Positions 6,687 through 12,777 of a DNA stretch of 12,777 bases are shown here, piece after piece. A program made the position numbers and the translations under genes. This DNA comes from Burkholderia sp. (GTDB lineage Bacteria > Pseudomonadota > Gammaproteobacteria > Burkholderiales > Burkholderiaceae): NCBI GenBank assembly GCA_028292565.1, contig JAQGMD010000263.1, positions 1 through 12,777 of the forward strand. The letters are read 5' to 3'. The notes beneath the pieces are model-generated. The model was not told the origin of the DNA and did not search any database. It saw only the letters and a list, made by a program, of their open reading frames with translations. Positions within the stretch are counted from its first letter, which is position 1, and each line of letters begins with the position of its first letter.

Positions 6687-8381
6687 TCAGGCAGGTTCCG
6701 CAAATTCCACCATCAATTGCACCTTGGTCACGCCGTTGTATTCGTTCGCATCAAGGCGGTAGGCAACCCGGGCCCGCTCGGGCAGATCATCCACATGGCC
6801 GAACCAGATCGCGTCGTAGCGGCGGTTGTCTTTTTCCAGTGTCAGCTTGAGATGCTTTTCTTTCAGGATGCGCTGGTTAAGCACGCGGAATTCGTCGCAG
6901 AAGACCGGCGGCGCGAAGCCCTGGCCCCACACCTGCGTGTCCAGCAGTTCAATGAACTGGGTCGTGCAATAAGCGTCCTCCAGCGAGCCGTCGGTTTCCA
7001 GCACGCGTTCCAGCTGGTTTTTGGTCAGCGAGCTCTTGCCGACTTCCTCGAACGCGGCGCCGAAGGCCTCGAAAGCATCGGCCCGTATCGTCAGGCCGGC
7101 TGCCATCGCGTGGCCGCCGAATTTCTGGATCAGGGTCGGCGCATGTTTGGAGACCAGGTCGAGCGCGTCGCGCAGATGGAAGCCGGCGATCGAGCGGCCG
7201 GAACCCTTGATCAGGCCGTCGCCACCGGGGGCGAAGGTGATGGTCGGGCGATAAAACTTGTCTTTCAGGCGCGAAGCGACGATGCCGATGACGCCCTGAT
7301 GCCAGGAATCGTCGAATACGCTGATCGTGGTTTTGTCGCTTGGATCGAAGCTGTCGAGCAAGATAAGCGCCGTGTCCTGCATGTCGGCTTCGATATCGCG
7401 CCGCTCGCGATTGATCGTGTCGAGCTGTTGCGCAATCGCCCATGCGCGGCCTTCGTCGTCGGTGGTCAGGCATTCGATGCCGAGCGACATGTCGGCCAGC
7501 CGTCCCGCCGCATTCAGGCGCGGTCCAAGTGCGAAGCCCAGATCAAACGGCGTCGCGCGGCGCGCTTCCCGCCCCGCGGCACGGAACAGGGCGGCGACGC
7601 CCGCGTGCATACGGCCGCTACGCATACGCTTCAGGCCTTGTGCAACCAGGATGCGGTTGTTGGCGTCGAGCTTCACAACGTCGGCCACGGTGCCTAGTGC
7701 GACCAGGTCGAGCAGGGAGTCGAGCTTCGGCTGTGTCTCCGCAGTGAAGACGCCGCGCCGGCGCAACTCGGCACGCAGCGCGAGCAGCACATAGAACATC
7801 ACTCCGACGCCGGCCAGGTTCTTGCTCGGAAAGCCGCAGTCCGGCTGGTTAGGATTGACGATCACTCGCGCCGCCGGCAATTTATCGCCGGGCAGGTGAT
7901 GGTCGGTCACGACCACTTCAATGCCGCGCCGGTTGGCTTCCGCCACGCCGTCGATGCTGGCAATGCCGTTGTCCACGGTCACGATGATGTCGGGCGATTT
8001 CTCGCGTGCCGTCAATTCGACGATCTCGGGCGTGAGGCCGTAGCCGTACTCGAAACGGTTCGGTACGATGAAATCGACTACCGCTCCCAGTGCGCGCAAC
8101 CCGCGCAGTCCGACTGCGCAAGCCGTTGCGCCGTCACAGTCGTAGTCGGCGACGATCACCATTTTTTTTCGGGCGCCGATCGCGTCGGCGAGGAAAACCG
8201 CTGCGGCATCGATATGCAGCAGGCCCGACGGCGCGATGAGCGAGGTCAGGTCGCTTGCGAGCTCCTTTACATCGGCCAGGCCGCGTGCTGCGTAAAGCCG
8301 TGCGAGGACCGGGTGGATTCCTTGTTGCCTCAATAATTCAGAGGTGCGGAACGGATAGGGGCGGGTGGCGATACGGGTCAT
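6687..8381 (-). CDS. recJ: Single-stranded-DNA-specific 5'-3' exonuclease RecJ
   Basis: The product is 564 residues, normal for RecJ, which degrades single-stranded DNA 5' to 3' in the RecF pathway, mismatch repair and base excision repair. The DHH-family metal-binding motifs are all visible: VADYDCDG (77-84), TVDNGIAS (135-142), VVTDHHLPG (157-165) and ALGTVADVV (228-236). The remaining RecJ motifs are GPRLNAAGRL (286-295), KGSGRS (392-397) and the DHHA1 motif KFGGHAMAAGLT (420-431). The C-terminal OB-fold region follows to residue 564. The ATG at 8381-8379 overlaps the stop of the upstream RpfE-like gene as ATGA, so translation is probably coupled; no clear separate ribosome binding site is seen. 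No T-rich hairpin terminator is visible after the stop; 6531-6686 holds only a weak stem (CCGCA/TGCGG, 6617-6630) and the prfB promoter. Confidence 0.97.
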   Translation of the reverse strand: MTRIATRPYPFRTSELLRQQGIHPVLARLYAARGLADVKELASDLTSLIAPSGLLHIDAAAVFLADAIGARKKMVIVADYDCDGATACAVGLRGLRALGAVVDFIVPNRFEYGYGLTPEIVELTAREKSPDIIVTVDNGIASIDGVAEANRRGIEVVVTDHHLPGDKLPAARVIVNPNQPDCGFPSKNLAGVGVMFYVLLALRAELRRRGVFTAETQPKLDSLLDLVALGTVADVVKLDANNRILVAQGLKRMRSGRMHAGVAALFRAAGREARRATPFDLGFALGPRLNAAGRLADMSLGIECLTTDDEGRAWAIAQQLDTINRERRDIEADMQDTALILLDSFDPSDKTTISVFDDSWHQGVIGIVASRLKDKFYRPTITFAPGGDGLIKGSGRSIAGFHLRDALDLVSKHAPTLIQKFGGHAMAAGLTIRADAFEAFGAAFEEVGKSSLTKNQLERVLETDGSLEDAYCTTQFIELLDTQVWGQGFAPPVFCDEFRVLNQRILKEKHLKLTLEKDNRRYDAIWFGHVDDLPERARVAYRLDANEYNGVTKVQLMVEFAEPA

Positions 8382-9433
8382 GAAAGAAGCGGTGCGAGTG
8401 AGGGCTGGACCCAGAATTTACGGAGCGACGGCCGGCTAGCCGTGAACGTCGATGTGCGCGCGTGATGGGTGAGTATCAATGATAACTGATCGATCTTTCC
8501 GGATTTTAATGAGGCGAGCAACGGCGCCAGCCAATTCGTTTCCGCCGCGTGCAGCTGGTCGAGCCATTGCGACCAATCATTTGCCAATGCCGGCTCGAGC
8601 AAAGCGTCAAGCACGAGCAAACCGCGGTGCGGCGCATGCGTGATGATATCGGATGGCGTCGCAGCCGACATCGGCTTTGCGGAAAACCGGCCGAAGGCGC
8701 GCATCCATCCGTCGAGATTGAAAACCTGGGAGTAGGGGGTCGGGGATGCTTCCACAGTAGCGGGTGTGCCGCCCCACAGCCATATCGAGTTGACCGGTCT
8801 GATGCCGCGTGCTTCGCGCTCCGCATTCACCTCGTGGGTGAACCAGTGCATCTGGACTTCATTCTGCAGCTTGCGCCAGTCGCGCTCGCCGGGGCCTTTC
8901 GGCATCCAGATGTCGATGTTATGCCCACTCGCCGCGTCGGGTGTCGAGGTCTGCAGCTGACCCCATTCATCGGCCCGGGCAAACCAGGTTTTTGCGTTTG
9001 CATAAAGCAAAGTCTTCCCGGTTTCGGAAAACAGCGGCTGCGCCATGTCGAACAAGGCCCGGGATTCCTGCTCGCTGAGGGGAACTTGCCGCGAATCAGT
9101 GAGTACCAGGTGATCGCGCGCGACATGGATGTGTACCGGATTCAAGATGAACCACACGCCTGCTTCAGCAGGCAAGCCGAAGGCCTGCATCGCCGCCACC
9201 GCAATCGGTGGGCTGCCGTTGCCGCTTTCCAGTCCGAATTGACGCGCAAGCCACGTCTCATGCGGAAGCGCACGGGAAAAATCTTCATAGGTTTGGTGGC
9301 GGGACGCCGCACTTTGCGATTTCGCGCGGCCGATCAGGGTGGCCAGAGCGGGAGTTTTTAATTCGCGGAATAAATCGGCGGCCAATTCTTCGGGGGGCAG
9401 GCCGAAAGGCAGCAGGATATCTAGATGACTCAT
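8378..9433 (-). CDS. Conserved hypothetical protein, RpfE-like (recJ-linked)
   Basis: The 351-residue product has no signal peptide or membrane segment and is probably cytoplasmic. I recognise it as the family annotated as 'RpfE-type regulatory protein' or as distant phosphoglycerate-mutase-like, found beside recJ in betaproteobacteria and in the Xanthomonas rpf region; its biochemical role is not established. Visible conserved blocks are NPVHIHVARDHLVLTD (98-113), IWMPKGPGERDW (175-186), QNEVQMHWFTHEVNAEREARG (190-210, shown for its conserved Q-M-H-H-N spacing) and VNSIWLWGG (214-222). The first 90 residues and the C-terminal third look less conserved. The gene ends in an ATGA overlap with recJ, indicating an operon. 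The ATG (9433-9431) has no Shine-Dalgarno sequence, but TAGAAT sits exactly where a -10 box would place transcription start at the A of this ATG. The family name is a recollection, so the functional label is weak while the reading frame is firm. Confidence 0.8.
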   Translation of the reverse strand: MSHLDILLPFGLPPEELAADLFRELKTPALATLIGRAKSQSAASRHQTYEDFSRALPHETWLARQFGLESGNGSPPIAVAAMQAFGLPAEAGVWFILNPVHIHVARDHLVLTDSRQVPLSEQESRALFDMAQPLFSETGKTLLYANAKTWFARADEWGQLQTSTPDAASGHNIDIWMPKGPGERDWRKLQNEVQMHWFTHEVNAEREARGIRPVNSIWLWGGTPATVEASPTPYSQVFNLDGWMRAFGRFSAKPMSAATPSDIITHAPHRGLLVLDALLEPALANDWSQWLDQLHAAETNWLAPLLASLKSGKIDQLSLILTHHARTSTFTASRPSLRKFWVQPSLAPLLS

Positions 9434-9439
9434 GGCGCG

Positions 9440-9445
9440 ATTCTA
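9440..9445 (-). promoter_or_regulatory. -10 box for a likely leaderless transcript of the RpfE-like gene
   Basis: TAGAAT on the minus strand (five of six to consensus) ends at 9440. Six bases (CGCGCC) separate it from the ATG at 9433, so the normal spacing would put +1 on the A of the start codon. No ribosome binding site precedes this ATG. A -35 is poorly defined: TTGCAC is present but with a 19-base spacer. The region is an inference from spacing. Confidence 0.4.
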
Positions 9446-9649
9446 GGGCAAAGACCGCGCGGACGTGCAATATGTTCGGTGCCACGGTGCTGTCGTTTTC
9501 GCATCGCGCATCGCGGTTGAGTGCGCGGGAAGAACGGGCTGGGGCGACGGGGATGAGCGTATATTGTGCGATGGTCGTGCCGACTGTCGACGACGCGATG
9601 CACTACATCATGCAGTGAATCCGCAGGGAATCCATGTCAAAACTTGCAT

Positions 9650-9663
9650 GTAAGTACTTGATT
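9650..9663 (+). repeat. 14-bp direct repeat, copy 1 (GTAAGTACTTGATT)
   Basis: This word recurs at 9717-9730 as GTAAGCACTTGATT, differing at one base, 67 bp downstream. Both copies are upstream of lolC. Copy 1 contains the palindrome AAGTACTT. A possible binding site for a regulator, or chance retention of a small duplication. Confidence 0.5.
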
Positions 9664-9716
9664 TGTAAGCCTCAGGTTGTCATTTCCATACAGTTTTCAT
9701 GCCCGTTCGACTAGCG

Positions 9717-9730
9717 GTAAGCACTTGATT
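9717..9730 (+). repeat. 14-bp direct repeat, copy 2 (GTAAGCACTTGATT)
   Basis: This is the second copy of the repeat at 9650-9663, matching 13 of 14 bases. Start-to-start spacing is 67 bp, between six and seven helical turns. It lies 147 bases before the lolC start codon. Confidence 0.5.
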
Positions 9731-9877
9731 CTATTGCGAAATGTCCTGTTCATCCGTTTCGTTGTATGGCACACTGCGGGCTGCAAAAGAAGTTGTTAAA
9801 AATCTACTCGCCAGATCTTTTCGAATCCGGAACACATCCAAAGGATTCCTGACAACTTCCTCCAGGAGTTTTTCACA

Positions 9878-11143
9878 TTGAGCATTATTAGAAATCTGCC
9901 ATTCGAATGGCTGGTCGGCATGCGCTACACCCGAGCCGGAAAGCGCGGCGGCCGCAACAGTTTTATTTCATTCATTTCACTGATTTCGATGGCGGGCATC
10001 GCGCTTGGCGTCGCTGCACTGATCGTCGTGCTGTCGGTGATGAATGGATTCCAGAAGGAAGTACGCGACCGCATGCTGTCAGTGTTGTCGCATATCGAAG
10101 TGTACGACGCATCGGGCAGCATGCCGGACTGGAAGCTTTCGGCAACCGAGGCATTCCAGCACAAGGAAGTCAAAGGCGCGGCGCCCTACGTGGCAGGACA
10201 GGCGATGATGACGCGGGACGATACTGTGCGCGGCGTCGTCATTCGCGGCGTGCTGCCGGAGGAAGAGCCGAAGGTATCGGATGTGGCATCCCAGGTGCGC
10301 GAGGGTAGCTTCAACAGTCTGCAATCGGGTGAATTCAATATCGTGCTCGGCAAGGAACTCGCGCGCGGACTGCACGTTGAGGTCGGCGACAAGGTGACCA
10401 TGATCGCCCCGCAAGGCCAGGTGACGCCGGCCGGTGTGTTGCCGCGGCTGAAGCAGTTCACCGTCGGCGCGATATTCGAGGCGGGACACAACGAGTATGA
10501 CTCGAGCCTGGCGTTCATCCATATCGACGACGCGATGCGGATGTTCAGGTTGGATGCGCCGTCCGGATTGCGACTGAAGATCGAAGACATGCAGCGCGCG
10601 CCGCAGGTAGCCCAAGACCTGTCGCGCATGTTGAGCGGCAATCTCTACATCCTCGACTGGTCGAAACAGAACCGCACGTGGTTTGCCGCGGTGCAGACCG
10701 AGAAGCGCATGATGTTCATCATCCTGACGCTGATCATCGCCGTCGCCGCATTCAACCTGGTATCCACGCTCGTCATGACGGTGACAGACAAACAAGCCGA
10801 TATCGCAATCCTGCGGACGCTCGGCGCGTCGCCGAAATCGATCATGAAGATCTTCATGATTCAGGGCGCCCTGGTCGGACTGCTGGGCACTGCCATCGGT
10901 GTGGGGCTCGGCGTCCTGGTCGCACTCAATGTCGATGTGATCGTGCCCTTTATTGAAAGGCTGCTCGGGGTGCAGTTTCTTTCCAAGGATATTTACCTGA
11001 TCACCTCGCTGCCTTCCGACTTGCGCTGGCCGGATGTGTGGACCATCGGCGGAGTCGCGGTGGTGCTCGCGTTTCTTGCAACCTTGTATCCAAGCTGGCG
11101 CGCTGCCGGCGTTCGGCCCGCGGAAGCGCTGCGCTACGAGTAA
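9878..11143 (+). CDS. lolC: Lipoprotein-releasing ABC transporter permease LolC/LolE (LolF-like)
   Basis: The 421-residue inner-membrane permease works with LolD to extract outer-membrane lipoproteins from the inner membrane and hand them to periplasmic LolA. The family's four membrane segments are visible: about 30-55 (after [20 protein letters not shown]), 278-303, 325-350 and 388-406, with the MacB-type periplasmic domain between the first two. The segment [20 protein letters not shown] (178-196 region) resembles the LolC Hook that recruits LolA. The conserved ends [20 protein letters not shown] and [18 protein letters not shown] are present. The start is TTG (9878), chosen because AGGAG at 9864-9868 is 9 bases upstream and the N terminus [19 protein letters not shown] fits the family. 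lolD follows 13 bp after the stop. No second permease gene is seen, so a homodimer is likely. Confidence 0.93.
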   Translation: MSIIRNLPFEWLVGMRYTRAGKRGGRNSFISFISLISMAGIALGVAALIVVLSVMNGFQKEVRDRMLSVLSHIEVYDASGSMPDWKLSATEAFQHKEVKGAAPYVAGQAMMTRDDTVRGVVIRGVLPEEEPKVSDVASQVREGSFNSLQSGEFNIVLGKELARGLHVEVGDKVTMIAPQGQVTPAGVLPRLKQFTVGAIFEAGHNEYDSSLAFIHIDDAMRMFRLDAPSGLRLKIEDMQRAPQVAQDLSRMLSGNLYILDWSKQNRTWFAAVQTEKRMMFIILTLIIAVAAFNLVSTLVMTVTDKQADIAILRTLGASPKSIMKIFMIQGALVGLLGTAIGVGLGVLVALNVDVIVPFIERLLGVQFLSKDIYLITSLPSDLRWPDVWTIGGVAVVLAFLATLYPSWRAAGVRPAEALRYE

Positions 11144-11156
11144 GACGGAAAAAATA

Positions 11157-11843
11157 ATGAATGAAATCGTGTTGTCGTGCAGGGGACTTGCAAAAACGTT
11201 CACCCAGGGGAAGTACTCGGTCGATGTGTTGAAAAGCGTAGACTTTGATGTCTCGAAAGGAGAGCGGGTTGCCATCGTCGGCGCTTCCGGTTCCGGCAAG
11301 TCCACCTTGCTGCACTTGCTCGGAGGGCTGGATACGCCGACCGCCGGCAAGGTCACTTTGCTCGGCCAGGATGTTGCGAGCCTGAGCGAAAAAGCGCGTG
11401 GCGATTTGCGCAATAAGTCACTCGGCTTCGTGTACCAGTTCCACCATCTGCTGCCGGAGTTTTCCGCGCTCGACAATGTCGGCATGCCGCTGATGATCAG
11501 GAAGCAGTCTCGTGATGAAGCGCACAAAGCTGCGCAAAGCGTCCTGTCGCGGGTTGGCCTTGCCAATCGCGTAACGCACGTGCCCGGCGAGCTGTCGGGC
11601 GGTGAACGTCAGCGCGTTGCACTCGCGCGTGCGCTGGTCACGCAACCGGCGTGTGTGCTGGCGGATGAGCCGACCGGTAACCTCGATCGCACGACCGCGC
11701 AAAAGACCTTTGACCTGATGCTGGAGCTGTCGCGTACGCTGGGCACCGCGTTTGTCATTGTGACGCATGATATCGAACTGGCACGTCATTGCGATCGCGT
11801 GCTGCGGCTGACCGAGGATGGACTGCATCCGTATGTGGATTGA
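11157..11843 (+). CDS. lolD: Lipoprotein-releasing ABC transporter ATPase LolD
   Basis: The 228-residue cytoplasmic ATPase powers lipoprotein release by LolC. All ABC elements are visible: Walker [10 protein letters not shown] (42-50), Q-loop [15 protein letters not shown] (Q94), signature [15 protein letters not shown] (146-160), Walker B CVLADEP (166-172) and the switch histidine H204 in [17 protein letters not shown] is a distinctive LolD feature. The ATG at 11157 follows the lolC stop by 13 bp; an open frame extends upstream inside lolC but adds unrelated residues, so [15 protein letters not shown] is taken as the N terminus. The ribosome binding site is weak (ACGGAA just upstream), consistent with coupling to lolC. 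The stop is overlapped by the next gene. Confidence 0.96.
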   Translation: MNEIVLSCRGLAKTFTQGKYSVDVLKSVDFDVSKGERVAIVGASGSGKSTLLHLLGGLDTPTAGKVTLLGQDVASLSEKARGDLRNKSLGFVYQFHHLLPEFSALDNVGMPLMIRKQSRDEAHKAAQSVLSRVGLANRVTHVPGELSGGERQRVALARALVTQPACVLADEPTGNLDRTTAQKTFDLMLELSRTLGTAFVIVTHDIELARHCDRVLRLTEDGLHPYVD

Positions 11844-12630
11844 CACCCATTGTCATCTCGACGCGAGCGAGTTCGGAGCCGAAGCCGGCGCCATCGCTGG
11901 ACGCGCCGCGATGCAAGGTGTTTCGGGGATTGTGATCCCCGCAATTGCAAAGGTAAATTTTTCCGCAGTGGCTGACCTGGCGGCCCGACATGCCAACTGC
12001 TGTTATGCACTCGGCATCCACCCGCTATTCGTACCCGGTGCGGAAGAGAACGATCTGCTCGTGTTACGCGAAGCAGTGGCCAATGCGATGGATGATCCGC
12101 GCTTCGTCGCGATTGGCGAGATCGGCCTGGATTTTTTTGTGCCGGGGCTCGACAAGAGTCCGCTACGGGAAAAGCAGGAGCACTTCTACAGTGAGCAACT
12201 CAAGATTGCCCGCGATTTTGGCCTTCCTGTCCTGCTTCATGTGCGGCGCTCGCAGGACGTAATCCTCAAGCACTTGCGGCGGATTAATGTCCGCGGAGGG
12301 ATCGCCCATGCATTCAACGGCAGCTTCCAGCAGGCGCAAACTTTCATTGATCTCGGATTCAGGCTCGGCTTCGGCGGCGCAATGACTTTCACCCGCGCGG
12401 TGCAGATCCGGCGCCTTGCAGCCCAGCTTCCGCTGGAAGCTATCGTGCTCGAAACGGATGCGCCGGACATCGCGCCGGCATGGGTCCATCCGGGCCGCAA
12501 CAGCCCGGAAGAACTGCCGCGTATAGGTGAGACACTGGCGGAATTGCGCGGCATGCCGCCCGGCGAGCTGGCGCGGGCCACATCCGAAAATGCGCGCAGC
12601 GTGCTGCCGCGGCTTGCCGGGCTGCTTTAG
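11833..12630 (+). CDS. TatD-family metal-dependent hydrolase (YjjV-like)
   Basis: The 265-residue protein is a TIM-barrel amidohydrolase-like phosphoesterase; characterised TatD proteins are metal-dependent 3'-5' DNases. The metal ligands are all present: H6 and H8 (WIDTHCHLD), E96 (GEIGLDF, 95-101), H136 (LLHVRRS), H159 (IAHAFNGS) and D209 ([10 protein letters not shown]). The G-E-I-G-L-D-F and ETDAPD motifs are diagnostic. I cannot separate TatD from the YjjV branch by eye, so no symbol is given. The start at 11833 gives the family's [11 protein letters not shown] terminus and overlaps lolD by 11 bp; an in-frame ATG at 11818 would add five residues and its GAGG would be too close. Overlap indicates translational coupling. 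Link to lipoprotein export is not implied. Confidence 0.93.
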   Translation: MWIDTHCHLDASEFGAEAGAIAGRAAMQGVSGIVIPAIAKVNFSAVADLAARHANCCYALGIHPLFVPGAEENDLLVLREAVANAMDDPRFVAIGEIGLDFFVPGLDKSPLREKQEHFYSEQLKIARDFGLPVLLHVRRSQDVILKHLRRINVRGGIAHAFNGSFQQAQTFIDLGFRLGFGGAMTFTRAVQIRRLAAQLPLEAIVLETDAPDIAPAWVHPGRNSPEELPRIGETLAELRGMPPGELARATSENARSVLPRLAGLL

Positions 12631-12639
12631 AGAACGGCC

Positions 12640-12777
12640 ATGCGCAGCATCGTCATTGGTTTCGTTGCCGGCGTCGCCTTGTTGCAGAATTGGTCTTCAT
12701 TACCGCCGCAATACCTCCTTTGGCTTCTGGCCGTCGCTGCGGTCCTCCTCGGACTTTTTGCAAGGGCAAACCATCGT
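12640..12777 (+). CDS. Probable ComEC/Rec2 DNA-uptake channel, N-terminal fragment (partial)
   Basis: A frame opens at ATG 12640, nine bases after the TatD-family stop, and is still open at the end of the window (46 codons). The fragment is MRSIVIGFVAGVALLQNWSS followed by a second hydrophobic stretch (about 25-40, YLLWLLAVAAVLLGLF). Two closely spaced membrane segments at the extreme N terminus, with 'GFVAGVALLQ', resemble the start of ComEC/Rec2 from Burkholderiales, and ComEC commonly follows lol and TatD-family genes there. ComEC carries single-stranded DNA across the inner membrane in natural transformation. The diagnostic competence domain and beta-lactamase-like domain are outside the window, so the call is a context-based inference. 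Confidence 0.65.
   Translation, partial: MRSIVIGFVAGVALLQNWSSLPPQYLLWLLAVAAVLLGLFARANHR

Larger units (their letters stand above)
9434..9877. other. Divergent intergenic region between the RpfE-like gene and lolC
   Basis: These 444 bases separate two divergent operons. The left part is GC-rich and holds the leaderless -10 candidate and an imperfect 17-bp dyad (9601-9617, CACTACAT-C-ATGCAGTG). The right part is more AT-rich and carries a 14-bp direct repeat (9650-9663 and 9717-9730) and a weak 6-bp stem (GAATCC 9823-9828 / GGATTC 9843-9848). Promoters for lolC must lie here, but I could not pick one: TTGTCA at 9678-9683 is a good -35 word without a matching -10. Open frames crossing it lack ribosome binding sites and recognisable sequence, so I see no gene. 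Confidence 0.55.

Noticed and set aside
9601..9617. An imperfect 17-bp dyad (8-bp arms, one mismatch)
   Set aside because: A single short dyad with no second copy or clear promoter relation; kept only as a note in the intergenic description.
9465..9653. A 62-codon plus-strand frame in the divergent intergenic region
   Set aside because: No ribosome binding site, odd Arg/Cys-rich composition and no recognisable motif; probably chance.
10079..11566. A 495-codon open frame on the minus strand opposite lolC and lolD
   Set aside because: It is antisense to two well-recognised genes, rich in Arg/His and without a recognisable domain; GC-rich codon use on the true strand produces such frames.

Overview
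The window looks like an ordinary chromosomal stretch of a betaproteobacterium, most likely Burkholderiales and probably Oxalobacteraceae (the Herminiimonas / Herbaspirillum / Noviherbaspirillum area). I infer this from the gene content and order, the GC-rich codon use and the recalled resemblance of the proteins; no database search was possible. No phage, transposon, CRISPR, tRNA or rRNA is visible.

Layout. (1) Positions 1-1005, plus strand: the tail of the iron-sulfur cluster operon, hscA (partial), fdx and iscX. It ends at a hairpin (1042-1080) that separates it from a convergent gene. (2) Positions 1109-3639, minus strand: an orphan PAS-PAS histidine kinase of the NarL/DegS type and a membrane-anchored glycine-zipper envelope protein. 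The latter has its own promoter, a CpxR-like box and a terminator. (3) Positions 3849-6530, minus strand: prfB (RF2, with the programmed +1 frameshift) followed by lysS, closed by a strong intrinsic terminator. (4) Positions 6687-9433, minus strand: an RpfE-like conserved gene overlapping recJ by 4 bp. The RpfE-like gene appears to start on a leaderless transcript. (5) Positions 9434-9877: a 444-bp divergent intergenic region with a 14-bp direct repeat. (6) Positions 9878-12777, plus strand: a tight operon of lolC, lolD, a TatD-family hydrolase and the 5' end of a probable comEC.

How the genes work together. HscA, Fdx and IscX assist IscU/IscS in building Fe-S clusters. RF2 and lysyl-tRNA synthetase are a conserved translation pair. 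RecJ is a recombination and repair exonuclease. The LolC-LolD transporter releases lipoproteins from the inner membrane towards LolA. TatD-type hydrolase and ComEC concern nucleic acid metabolism and DNA uptake, and are co-transcribed with lol genes only by position.

Several starts needed correction. prfB begins at 6530 and not at the downstream in-frame GTG; lysS begins at 5375; lolD at 11157; tatD at 11833. The kinase and fdx use GTG, and lolC uses TTG. I did not find a convincing new multi-gene system. The points most worth a second look are regulatory: the leaderless start of the RpfE-like gene, the CpxR-like box at the glycine-zipper promoter, a tiny cysteine-rich reading frame in the kinase leader, and the repeats upstream of lolC.
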